Of a DNA stretch of 48,210 nucleotides, positions 35,214-43,561 are shown one piece after another. A program made the position numbers and the translations under genes. The notes beneath the pieces were generated by a model. The model did no database searches and had not been told where the DNA came from. It worked only from the letters and a program-made list of their open reading frames with translations. Every line of letters begins with the position of its first letter. Position 1 is the first letter of the stretch. The stretch spans positions 1 through 48,210 of the forward strand of contig KE354000.1 of NCBI GenBank assembly GCA_000415505.1, in the 5' to 3' direction. Source of the DNA: Streptomyces afghaniensis 772 (GTDB lineage Bacteria > Actinomycetota > Actinomycetes > Streptomycetales > Streptomycetaceae).

Positions 35214-36545
35214 TCAGCGGCGCACCTTCACGACCTCCGACGTCGCCCCGCGGAACGACTCCGTCGCCTCGAAGACCGCGCGGAAGTAACCCCGCCGCGC
35301 ATCGGCGATGTCGGCCGAGAAGGCGTGACCGCCGCTGCCCGACCAGGTCGCCTCCGTCGTGAGCAGGTCCGTCCACTTCGCGCCGTCACGCGAGTACTGG
35401 ATGTGCACCGGGATGGTGGCGGGCGTCCAGCCGTCGGGGAAGTCCATCAGACCCTCGACGTGCACGCCGCGGTCCTGCGTACGGGTCGCCGAGAACGAGG
35501 TGAAGACCGAGGCGCGCAGGACGGTGATCTCGGCGCTGTTCGAGGAGGCGGAGGCGATGAACGGGTCGTCGCTGTGCGACGTCACACGGAAGGTGCCCGT
35601 CTCCCACGGTGTGTGGGTGAAGCTGACCTTGCCGTCCTCGCCGGTGGTGAAGTAGCCGACGCTGGCCCAGTGGGTGCCGGAGGAGGCCTCGTAGAGCACG
35701 CCACCGCTCTGGCCCTCGAACGGAACCCAGCCCTGCGGGGTCTCGCGCTCCAGCGTCGCCGTGACGGTGACCTCTTGGCCGTAGTCGATCGTCCGGGCCT
35801 GAGCCGGGGCCTGGATGGTCCAGCGCGTGGCCACCTGCCGGATGCCGATCCGCGTCGACTCGGACTCGCCGTACAGGACGAACGGGTGAGCCGTGTCGTG
35901 CCGGTAGACGGCCTGGACCGGTACCGCGTCGTTCACGGTGACCGTGCCGGAGAAGTTTCCCTCGGCGTCGGTGCGGACGGTGTTCTCCGTCCAGTTGTCC
36001 ACGTCGAGGTCCACCCGGTGGTCCGCCAAGGGCTTCAGCTCACGGGTCCCCGGCCAGCGTCCCTTCAGCGTGCCGTCGACGCGCACCTGGCGGTGATCGG
36101 TGTCGATCTCCGTGCGGTCGGGGCGCACGTCCTCGAACACCGCCGCCACGTAATAGGTGAGAGTGCCCGCGGAGTTGTCGACGGTGTGGTCACCGTCGGC
36201 GTCCGTGGTTTCGATGCGCACGGTGTAACTGCCCAGGTCCGGAAGGTCCAGGGGCTGCTTCGTGCGCCACACGCCGTTGTCCGGTGTGCCCGAGGCGAGG
36301 TCGAACGCGTCGTTCTCCACGACGGCGACTTCCTGTTGGGTGGCCGCGGAGACGATGTGCGCCTTGATCGCCGTGATGGCGCTGTCTGAGCTGATACCGA
36401 CTTCCAGCGTGCCGAGGTCGTCCGAGACGCTGTGCGCCCACCGGACGTCAGGAGCCTGGCCCTCCGCGGCGTTCGCCGCCGGAGTGCCGGTCAACAGGAG
36501 TGCGACGGTCCCGATGGCGGCCCAGGCCGCCCGAGTTCTGAACAA
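35214..36545 (-). CDS. secreted multi-domain Ig-like beta-sandwich protein
   Basis: A 443-residue exported protein. The Sec signal peptide is about MFRTRAAWAAIGTVALLLTG with cleavage after ANA (about 26). The mature part is a chain of about four beta-sandwich domains: an N-terminal one (VRWAHSVSDDLGTLEVGI to TLTYYVA), one starting RQVRVDGTLKGRWPG, an Ig-like or bacterial MG-type repeat (IDYGQEVTVTATLERETPQG to ETGTFRVTSHSDD) and a final one (SFSATRTQDRGVHVEGLMDF to RGYFRAVFEAT). These resemble the repeated domains of streptomycete cell-surface proteins. No catalytic motif, LPXTG or LAXTG anchor is seen. I take TTG 36545 as start because GGGGGGACC stands directly before it. It lies divergent from the polysaccharide genes. 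Confidence 0.78.
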   Translation of the reverse strand: MFRTRAAWAAIGTVALLLTGTPAANAAEGQAPDVRWAHSVSDDLGTLEVGISSDSAITAIKAHIVSAATQQEVAVVENDAFDLASGTPDNGVWRTKQPLDLPDLGSYTVRIETTDADGDHTVDNSAGTLTYYVAAVFEDVRPDRTEIDTDHRQVRVDGTLKGRWPGTRELKPLADHRVDLDVDNWTENTVRTDAEGNFSGTVTVNDAVPVQAVYRHDTAHPFVLYGESESTRIGIRQVATRWTIQAPAQARTIDYGQEVTVTATLERETPQGWVPFEGQSGGVLYEASSGTHWASVGYFTTGEDGKVSFTHTPWETGTFRVTSHSDDPFIASASSNSAEITVLRASVFTSFSATRTQDRGVHVEGLMDFPDGWTPATIPVHIQYSRDGAKWTDLLTTEATWSGSGGHAFSADIADARRGYFRAVFEATESFRGATSEVVKVRR

Positions 36546-37173
36546 GGTCCCCCCAGAGGGATTGTGTCGAAAGCCGCGCCTTGCGGTCCGTCCGCGTGTC
36601 TGCGCGACGGGCGGCGCGTTCGAAAGCCTTTTCTATCGCACGGCTGTGGAAGTGGTCCCATGAGTTTCACGGGGGGTGGTACAGGGGGCGTACGTGGTGG
36701 CGTACGGACTTCGCGAGTGCATCCGGCCGCGCCTCGCTTCCTGGAAGCGCGCCGTGCTGGAGATGTGAAGATCAATTTTTCGGACCTTGCTGCGTCGACG
36801 CTTCGCACCCCCCGCACTTGACCTCCGCAAACGCGTGCGTGCGGTCCACCGGAGCGGGTCGCGAACCACCTCGTCAGTAGCACTTGACCGGGCGTCATCC
36901 CGCAACGCGGCTCATCCCCACGGCGCTTCACAGATATCGAAACAGTAAACAGGGTTCCGTTCAGCGAATTTTTGTTGAACCATGAAGGTCCACAAATGAG
37001 GGGGGTTTGTGAAGGTCGCTGGTTGCGCTTCGCGCACGCTCGGGCAGGGGGCCCTGGCAGACCGGTGACGCGCGGTGGTGGTGCCGTTCCCACACCGCTT
37101 CTCACGCAGTACCACGCCACGGCCGCCTGCTTCAGGAACGGGCGGCCGTACTTCAGGGTTGAGGAAAACCACC
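36546..37173. other. long intergenic region between divergent genes
   Basis: About 630 bases with no supported gene. AT-richer islands lie around 36775-36790 and 36930-36985. The start regions of the secreted Ig-like protein (minus) and of the UDP-sugar dehydrogenase (plus) must be driven from here, and the plus-strand leader could be several hundred bases long. I could not identify a known riboswitch or a confident promoter pair. Confidence 0.45.
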
Positions 37174-38433
37174 ATGCACGTTTGTGTGCTGGGGCAGGGC
37201 TATGTCGGCCTGCCCCTGGCCGTGAGGGCCGCCGAGGTCGGGCACACCGTCACCGGCTACGAGCCCGACCGAGCGCGTTGCGCCGCGCTGGCCGCCGGGT
37301 CGTCGTACGTCGAGGACATCGGTGACGACCGGCTTCAGGCGGTGCTCGGTTCGGATGCGTATTACGCGAGCTCCGACCCGCAGGACCTCAAAGGGTTCGA
37401 CGTCGCGGTCATCACCGTCCCCACGCCGCTCACCGACCGCGCCCCGGACCTGAGTTGCGTACGGGACGCCGGTCGCGTGCTCGCCGAGTGGATCGAGCCG
37501 GGCGCCACCGTCGTCCTCGAGTCGACGACTCACCCCGGTACCACCCGTGACGTGCTCGTCCCGCTGCTGGAGGAGGGCTCCGGGCTCGTCGCCGGGCGGG
37601 ACTTCCACGTCGGGTTCAGTCCCGAGCGCATCGACCCGGGCAACGCCGACTGGCGGCTGGAGAACACGCCGAAGATCGTCGCCGGGCTGACCGAGGGCTG
37701 TCTGGAGCGTGTGAAGGAGTTCTACGACAGCGTCACCGACGTCACCGTACCCGCCTCCGGGCTCGAAGAGGCCGAGCTGGCCAAGGTGTTCGAGAACACC
37801 TACCGGCACGTCAACATCGCCCTGGTCAACGAGCTGTCGCGGATGGCCCACACGTTGGGCGTGGACGTATGGCACACGCTGGAGCTGGCGGCGACCAAGC
37901 CGTTCGGGTTCACCAAGTTCCTGCCCGGGCCCGGCGTCGGCGGGCACTGTCTGCCCATCGACCCGGTCTACCTCAGCCATCACGTCAAGGCACGGCACGG
38001 TCAGACCTTCCGGCTCATCGAGCTGGCCCAGGACATCAACGAGAGCCAGCCGGACTATGTGGTGCGCCGGCTTCAGGACGCCCTCAGCCGACGCTTCCGG
38101 CGGAGCATGCACGGGGCGCGCGTCCTCGCGCTCGGGGCCGCCTACAAGCCGGGCACCTCGGACGCCCGTCAGTCGCCGGCCGTCGAAGTCACCGACCGGC
38201 TGCGGGCGATGGGGGCGGACGTCACCGTCGTAGACCCCTATCTGCCGGAGGCGGACGGCGGTTGCCGCGACATCCCCTTCGGCGCGGGCACGGACACCGT
38301 CGGCGACTTCGACGCCGTCGTCCTGCTCACCCCGCACGGCGAGTTCGACCTCGACCGGCTCGCCGCCGAGGCCGCCTACGTGCTCGACACCCGCGGCGTC
38401 ATGGCCGCCGCACCCCACATCGAACGGCTCTAG
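37174..38433 (+). CDS. UDP-glucose/UDP-HexNAc 6-dehydrogenase
   Basis: A 419-residue nucleotide-sugar dehydrogenase that oxidises the C6 hydroxyl of a UDP-sugar to a carboxylate with two NAD+. The Rossmann start is MHVCVLGQGYVGLPLAVRAA; the central domain has FENTYRHVNIALVNELSRMA and the active-site GPGVGGHCLPIDPVYL with the catalytic Cys at 259; the C-terminal UDP-binding domain has LGAAYKPGTSDARQSPAVEV. The family covers UDP-glucose and UDP-N-acetyl-mannosamine or glucosamine dehydrogenases; the substrate is undecided. GAGGA eight bases upstream supports ATG 37174. It is followed by the sortase-signal gene and the glycosyltransferase, for which a uronic acid donor would be the logical product. 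Confidence 0.92.
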   Translation: MHVCVLGQGYVGLPLAVRAAEVGHTVTGYEPDRARCAALAAGSSYVEDIGDDRLQAVLGSDAYYASSDPQDLKGFDVAVITVPTPLTDRAPDLSCVRDAGRVLAEWIEPGATVVLESTTHPGTTRDVLVPLLEEGSGLVAGRDFHVGFSPERIDPGNADWRLENTPKIVAGLTEGCLERVKEFYDSVTDVTVPASGLEEAELAKVFENTYRHVNIALVNELSRMAHTLGVDVWHTLELAATKPFGFTKFLPGPGVGGHCLPIDPVYLSHHVKARHGQTFRLIELAQDINESQPDYVVRRLQDALSRRFRRSMHGARVLALGAAYKPGTSDARQSPAVEVTDRLRAMGADVTVVDPYLPEADGGCRDIPFGAGTDTVGDFDAVVLLTPHGEFDLDRLAAEAAYVLDTRGVMAAAPHIERL

Positions 38434-38496
38434 AGAGCCCTGGAAACCCCTGGAATCCCCGGGAAACCGGGAACCCCGGAAAGAAAGAGGAACAAC

Positions 38497-38670
38497 ATGT
38501 ACGGACAGAACGGTGTGGGCGCCGCGATCGGGACCGCCACCGGCGGAGCCGCCCTGGCCGCCACCGGCGGAACCGCGCTCGGGTGGATCGTGCTGGGAGC
38601 CATGCTCCTCGTGATCGGCGGCGTCGCGGTGTTCCGCACGGCGACCCGCGGCAAGCGAGTGACCGCTTGA
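38497..38670 (+). CDS. 57-residue protein carrying an LAATG sortase-like sorting signal
   Basis: A small protein too short for many gene finders: MYGQNGVGAAIGTATGGAAL at the start, LAATG at 20-24, a hydrophobic helix from about 28 to 46 (GWIVLGAMLLVIGGVAVF) and a basic tail (RTATRGKRVTA). LAXTG, TM helix, then Arg/Lys tail is the layout of class E sortase substrates in streptomycetes, but there is no signal peptide in front and almost no cargo. So it is either a stripped sorting signal or a plain small membrane protein. AAAGAGGAACAAC precedes the ATG. It lies 63 bases after the dehydrogenase, and its stop overlaps a TTG that may start the glycosyltransferase (TTGA), so the three genes look co-expressed. 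Confidence 0.7.
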   Translation: MYGQNGVGAAIGTATGGAALAATGGTALGWIVLGAMLLVIGGVAVFRTATRGKRVTA

Positions 38671-38696
38671 GCACGTTGCCGGGCCGCGCCTCACGC

Positions 38697-40001
38697 ATGA
38701 GGTTCACGGTGGTGACGACCGTGGTGGTGGCGGCTCTGGCCGCTGCCACCGTGGTGGTGCACCTCCAGTCGAAGAGCCCGATCCTGACGTTCTACTGGTG
38801 GCTGGGCATGTCGGTGATCGTGCTTTGCCTGGTCTCGTTCCTGAAGGGCCGGTCCTTCACCCACCTCCCGGTCGCTCCGGGCCGGACGGTGGCGATCATC
38901 CCGGCCTTCGAGGAGCCCTCGGAGAACCTGCACCGCACGGTGCGGTCGCTGCTGGCGCAGACGCACCCGGTCGACGAGATCCATGTCATCGACGACGGCT
39001 CCCGGCAGCACCCCGTGGAACCCTTCGAACACCCCCGGGTCTTCTGGCACCGGCAGGAGAACAAGGGCAAGCGCGGGGCGCAGGTCACCGTGCTGCGGCA
39101 CCTCCAGGAGCAGCAGAAGCACTTCGACTACGTCCTCACCATCGACTCCGACGGCGAGCCCTTCCCGGACGCGCTCGAACACCAGCTGCGGGCCATGAGC
39201 AACCCGCGGATCCAGGCCACCACCGGCATGATCTACATCCGCAACTTCGAGGAGACCTGGGTCTCCCGGGCCGCGGACATCGACATCGGCACCTCCTGCG
39301 TGATGATGCGCTCCTCGCGCTCCATGCTCGGAGCCCTGGAGACGACCTCGGGCGCGCTCGCGCTCTACCGGGCCGAGCTGCTCTACGACCACCTGGACGC
39401 CTACGAGGTGGAGTGCGGCACGGGCGACGACCGCTGGCTGGCGCTGAGGGCACTCATGCGCGGCGAGGTCGTGGCCGTCAACGAGGCCGGCGTCGTCACC
39501 GACATGCCGACGACGCTGAGGAAGACCTACCGGCAGCGGCTGCGCTGGGCCCGGTCCTGGTGGTGGATGCTGCCGTTCGTGTACGCGCGGCTGTCGCTGA
39601 AGCAGCTCATATCACCGACCTTCGGGCTGCTCCAGCTCGTCGTCACCCCGGTGATGCTGGCCTGGATCGTCGTCATGACGCTCATGACCCTGGGCGGGCG
39701 GTACCACAACCCGGGCATCGCCCTGGTGTACCTGGCCGTGTACCTGGTCGTCCGGTTCGGCCAGTCCGGGCTGTACGTGCTCATGCGGCCGGACATGACG
39801 GCTCGCCAGCGGTGGCGCTCCTGGCTCGTCGGCACCCCGACCGCCGTCTTCATGAACATCGTGCTGCTCTGTCCCACCCGCTACTGGGCCCTGTTCAAGC
39901 TCCGCGACAACGCCTGGCAGTCGCGCGGCCTGACGGCGAAGACGGCGCTGCCGAAGGGTGGCCGTCACCGTGCCGGTTCCGAGGACCTGCTGAACGCCTG
40001 A
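38697..40001 (+). CDS. processive family 2 glycosyltransferase (hyaluronan-synthase-like)
   Basis: A 434-residue membrane glycosyltransferase. Two TM helices (about 5-22 and 30-48) precede the GT-A domain. Visible are VAIIPAFEEPSENLHRTVRS, IHVIDDGS (UDP-binding Asp), YVLTIDSDGEPFPDAL (DxD), the GDDRWLALRAL acceptor motif and QRLRWARSWWW (QxxRW, mark of processive synthases). Four or five TM helices follow. This is the layout of hyaluronan, NodC and related synthases that polymerise and export a glycan. Start ATG 38697 lacks a clear ribosome site; TTG 38667, overlapping the upstream stop, would add ten residues and is possible by coupling. With the dehydrogenase it suggests a uronic-acid-containing polymer. 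Confidence 0.88.
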   Translation: MRFTVVTTVVVAALAAATVVVHLQSKSPILTFYWWLGMSVIVLCLVSFLKGRSFTHLPVAPGRTVAIIPAFEEPSENLHRTVRSLLAQTHPVDEIHVIDDGSRQHPVEPFEHPRVFWHRQENKGKRGAQVTVLRHLQEQQKHFDYVLTIDSDGEPFPDALEHQLRAMSNPRIQATTGMIYIRNFEETWVSRAADIDIGTSCVMMRSSRSMLGALETTSGALALYRAELLYDHLDAYEVECGTGDDRWLALRALMRGEVVAVNEAGVVTDMPTTLRKTYRQRLRWARSWWWMLPFVYARLSLKQLISPTFGLLQLVVTPVMLAWIVVMTLMTLGGRYHNPGIALVYLAVYLVVRFGQSGLYVLMRPDMTARQRWRSWLVGTPTAVFMNIVLLCPTRYWALFKLRDNAWQSRGLTAKTALPKGGRHRAGSEDLLNA

Positions 40002-40016
40002 CGGCCTCGTCCGGAA

Positions 40017-40349
40017 ATGGTGGTGGTGTCGCACCGGCCCCGGCCCGAGGGGTGGCACCCGGACGCGCCGTTCCACTTGGTCGACGGTGTGGAGGCGGCC
40101 GTCGCCAAGGCCAAGGAGCTGACCGGGGAAGACCGTGACGTGGGTGTGGCGGCGGGCGACGTCGGCGGGCAGGCGTTCGCGCTCGGGCTGGTCGACGAGG
40201 TGGCGATGGACGTCGTGCCGGTGGTGTTCGGCTCGGGCAAGCGGTACTTCGGGTCGGTCGACGCCCGGCATCTGCTCGAGGACCCGCACATCGTCATCCA
40301 GGGCGACCGGGTGCTGCGCCTGCGCTACCGGGTCCGCAAGCAGCCGTGA
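40017..40349 (+). pseudogene. 3' half of a dihydrofolate reductase/RibD-type reductase gene
   Basis: A 110-residue frame starting near the glycosyltransferase stop. MVVVSHRPRPEGWHPDAPFH, VDGVEAAVAKAKELTGEDRD, VGVAAGDVGGQAFALGLVDE and VVPVVFGSGKRYF match the second half of streptomycete dihydrofolate-reductase-family (RibD C-terminal-like) proteins, about residues 90-200. The first half, with the N-terminal strand and NADPH site, is missing; the 15 bases before the ATG belong to no family sequence. So the gene has lost its 5' end, probably in the rearrangement that placed the polysaccharide genes upstream. A short product might still be made but would lack half the fold. Confidence 0.65.
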
Positions 40350-40542
40350 CCACGGGTTCCGGCTGTTCGGCACCCCTCGAGAATTAACCGAACTCACGTA
40401 CAACCCTTACGTCCCCACACAGGTCTCCTGATCGCCGACCACCCGTGAACGCCCGGACAACTCCCGGCGAACGCGGACAGTCCGGCCCTCCATCGACTGT
40501 GGATGCCCGCCAGGCATCCCCGCATGCAGCAGGAGACCTCGC

Positions 40543-42065
40543 ATGCATCAGCACGAGCGCCCCGCCGGGCGCCCGCACGCGCACCCGTTCCGCCGCCCCC
40601 GCCTGCGCCTCGCCCTGGCGACCGCCGCCGCGGCCGCCCTCACCGGCACGCTGCTCGCGGCCACGGCCGGTACGGCGACGGCCGCGGACCCGACGCAGGC
40701 CCCACGGGCCGACTTCAACCACGACGGCATCGGTGACGTGGCGTTCTCCGCCTCCGGCGCGTACGTGAACGGCAAGAAGGACGCCGGCCAGCTCGTCGTC
40801 CTCTATGGCACGAAGACCGGGGTGTCCTCAGCGAAGCGGTCCGCCATCAGCCAGAACACCGCCGGCAACCCGGGCACCGCCGAGAGCGGTGACGTGTTCG
40901 GCGCCGACAGCGCCTACGCCGACTTCAACGGCGACGGCTACGACGACCTCGCCGTCTCCTCCCCGCTGGAGGACGTCGGCAGCGACAAGGACGGCGGCGG
41001 TGTCGCGGTCCTGTGGGGCTCGGCCCAGGGCATCACCGGCAAGGGCGTCTCGATCGCGGACCCGGCCCCACCAAGCACGACCGGTGGGGCAGGAACCTCG
41101 CCGCCGGAGACTTCGACGGCGACGGCAAGGCGGACCTGGCCGTCGGCACCACCTCCAACGTCGTCTACGTCCACAAGGGCGGCATCAGCGCCTCCGGCAC
41201 CGCGGTCAAGGGCCGGTACAGCGTCAAGGCACCGATCCAGGCGTCGGGCGACGGGTCCGGCCCGCTCAACCTCACCGCGGGCGACGTCAACGGCGACCAC
41301 CGCACCGACCTGGTCGTCGACGGCTTCGAGACCGCCACCGGCCAGTACTGGAACGCCAACTACCTCCTCCTCGGCACGGGGTCGGGGCTGTCCGCCGCCG
41401 ACGCCCGGCCGCTGAAGGCCGGTGTCATCACCGGCATCGGCGACATCAACGGCGACGGCTACGGCGACATCGTCACCGGCATGCACTGGAACCGGACCGA
41501 CGACGGGGTGTCCTTCCCCGAGGCCTCCGACGGCGGCAAGGTGTGGGTCACCTACGGCGCGCCGGCCGGCGTCGGCTCCACCACCGGCATCACCCAGAAC
41601 ACCGGCAACGTCCCCGGCAGCTCGGAGCGCAACGACTACTTCGGCTACGAGCTGGACCTCGGTGACATCAACGGCGACGGCTACCAGGACCTCGTGGTCG
41701 GTGTCGCGGGCGAGAACATCGGCTCGGTCGCCGACGCCGGCCAGCTCGTCGTGCTGTACGGCTCGGCCTCGGGCATCGACACCTCCACCGGCACCCAGTC
41801 CTTCGCGCAGAGCACCGCGGGCGTCCCCGGCTCGGACGAGAAGGGCGACTTCCTCGGCACCGACGTGAAGCTCGACGACGTCACCGGCGACGGCCGCGCC
41901 GACCTGATGGCCGGCTCGTACGAGAACGACGGCAACGGCGCGGTCCTCTACCTGCCGTCCAGCGGCACGAAGATCACCGCGACCGGTTCCCGCACCGTCT
42001 CCCCCAGCTCCTCGGGCGTCTCGACGACGGGCTACCCGAACTTCGGCGCGAACTTCGCCGACTGA
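40543..42065 (+). pseudogene. FG-GAP propeller protein 1, one frameshift
   Basis: First of five tandem secreted integrin-alpha-like proteins. A twin-Arg-rich start and signal peptide (to ATAGTATAA, about residue 47) is followed by seven Ca-binding loops of the form DxNxDG: DFNHDGIGD, DFNGDGYDD, DFDGDGKAD, DVNGDHRTD, DINGDGYGD, DINGDGYQD and DVTGDGRAD. The first two lie in the frame of ATG 40543, the rest one frame back. Adding one C to the CCCC run near 41065-41070 joins SIADPAP to TKHDRWGRNLAAGDF and gives 507 residues. All seven loops survive, so a sequencing indel is quite likely. GGAG precedes the ATG. Such proteins are thought to bind surfaces or partners through a calcium-stabilised propeller. 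Confidence 0.85.
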
Positions 42066-42080
42066 GCCACCCCGCACCCC

Positions 42081-42107
42081 GGGGCCGGGCCTCCCAGGTC
42101 CGGCCCC
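42081..42107 (+). terminator. stem-loop between FG-GAP genes 1 and 2
   Basis: GGGGCCGG (42081-42088) pairs with CCGGCCCC (42100-42107), followed by TTCCC. It may lower transcription into the next gene rather than stop it, since a ribosome site follows at once. Confidence 0.5.
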
Positions 42108-42127
42108 TTCCCACCCGGAGCCCCCTC

Positions 42128-43532
42128 TTGCGCAAGCGCACCCTCCTCCTGGCCGCCACGCTCACCACCGGCCTGGCTCACCGTCACCCCGGCCGCCGCC
42201 GCGCCCTCGGGCCTCGCCGGGGACTTCAACGGCGACGGGTACCGGGACGTCGCCGTCGGCGCCCCGTGCACCGACGTGGGCTCGATGTCCTGCGCCGGCG
42301 CCGTCGTCGTGCTCTACGGCTCGTCGTCCGGCGTCTCGGCCACCCGTAAGGCGATCATCACCCAGAACTCCCCCGGCGTCCCGGGCACCGCCGAGTCGAC
42401 CGACCTGTTCGGCTCCGCCCTCGCCGCCGCCGACCTGGACCGCGACGGCTACTCCGACCTCGTCGTGGGCGCCACCGGCGAGAGCATCGGCGACCGGGAC
42501 GGCGTCGGCTCCGGCACCGTCCTGTGGGGCGGCACGTCCGGCCTGTCCGGCGGCAAGGGCCTGCCGCAGCCGGCCGACCTCTCCGAGTGGGGCGGCTTCT
42601 CCCGGGGCATCGCGACAGGCGACTTCGACGGCGACGGCGACACGGACGTGACGCTCACCGGCCAGAGCCACATCCGCCTGTACCAGGGCCCCTTCACCCG
42701 CACCGGCGGCCCGCTGAGCCACTACCGCGCCGGCGAGCTCGGCGGCGGGTACGAGGTGATCGCGGGCGACATGTCCGGCGACGGCGCTGCCGAGCGCGTC
42801 CACCCGCACGCCGTGGACGGCGACTCCGGCGGCCAGATCTGGTACTACCGCTGGACCGGCACGAGCTACAAGTTCGCCGAGCTGCCGAACGCCGACGGCT
42901 TCCCCGGCTCGGTCGGCGACGTCAACGGCGACGGCTACGGCGACCTGGTCCTCGGTGACTCCACGGACCCGTCCAGCCACAAGCCCGGCGGCCACAAGGG
43001 CGGCCAGATCACCGTCTGGTACGGCGGCCCGAACGGCCCCGACCCGGCGCAGACGCCGACCGTCGTGCACCAGGACACCACCGGCGTGCCCGGCGCGGGC
43101 GAGACCGACGACGCCTTCGGCTCGGCCGTCAGCACCGGCGACATCAACGGCGACGGCTACGCCGACGTCGCGGTCGCCGCTCACGGCGAGGACCTCGGCA
43201 CCGTGGCGGAGGCGGGCTCCGTGACCGTCCTGTTCGGCTCCGCTTCCGGCCTGAAGACCAGCGGCGCCAGGTCCTACACGCAGGACACCAGCGGCGTCCC
43301 CGGCACCGCCGAGGCCTGGGACCGCTTCGGCTCCGCCGTCGACCTGACCGACCTCACCAAGGACGGCAAGGCGGACCTGGTCATCGGCGTCGACGGCGAG
43401 AACGGCTCCGGCGGCGTCTGGACCCTGCGCGGCACCTCCACCGGCCCGACCACCACGGGCTCCACGGGCCTGACCGCCACCGGCGTCTCCCTGAAGGCCG
43501 GCAACGGCTTCGGCTCGGTGATCGCCCAGTGA
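42128..43532 (+). pseudogene. FG-GAP propeller protein 2, one frameshift in the signal peptide
   Basis: The second tandem member. It starts at TTG 42128 with GGAG seven bases upstream and encodes MRKRTLLLAATLTTGL, nearly identical to the start of member 4. Then the frame changes near 42172-42178: one extra G (or two missing bases) separates this from VTPAAAAPSGLAGDFNGDGY, after which the protein runs intact to 43532. Loops: DFNGDGYRD, DLDRDGYSD, DFDGDGDTD, DMSGDGAAE, DVNGDGYGD, DINGDGYAD and DLTKDGKAD. The repaired product is about 467 residues. Without repair there is no signal peptide, so the protein would stay inside the cell. The next gene begins 29 bases after the stop. Confidence 0.83.
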
Positions 43533-43561
43533 CATCCCGTCAGCTCACTCCCGGAGCCCTC

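Noticed and set aside
36546-37173. Possible riboswitch in the long leader of the UDP-sugar dehydrogenase gene
   Set aside because: I could not match the conserved core of any riboswitch class I know, so only the intergenic region is recorded.
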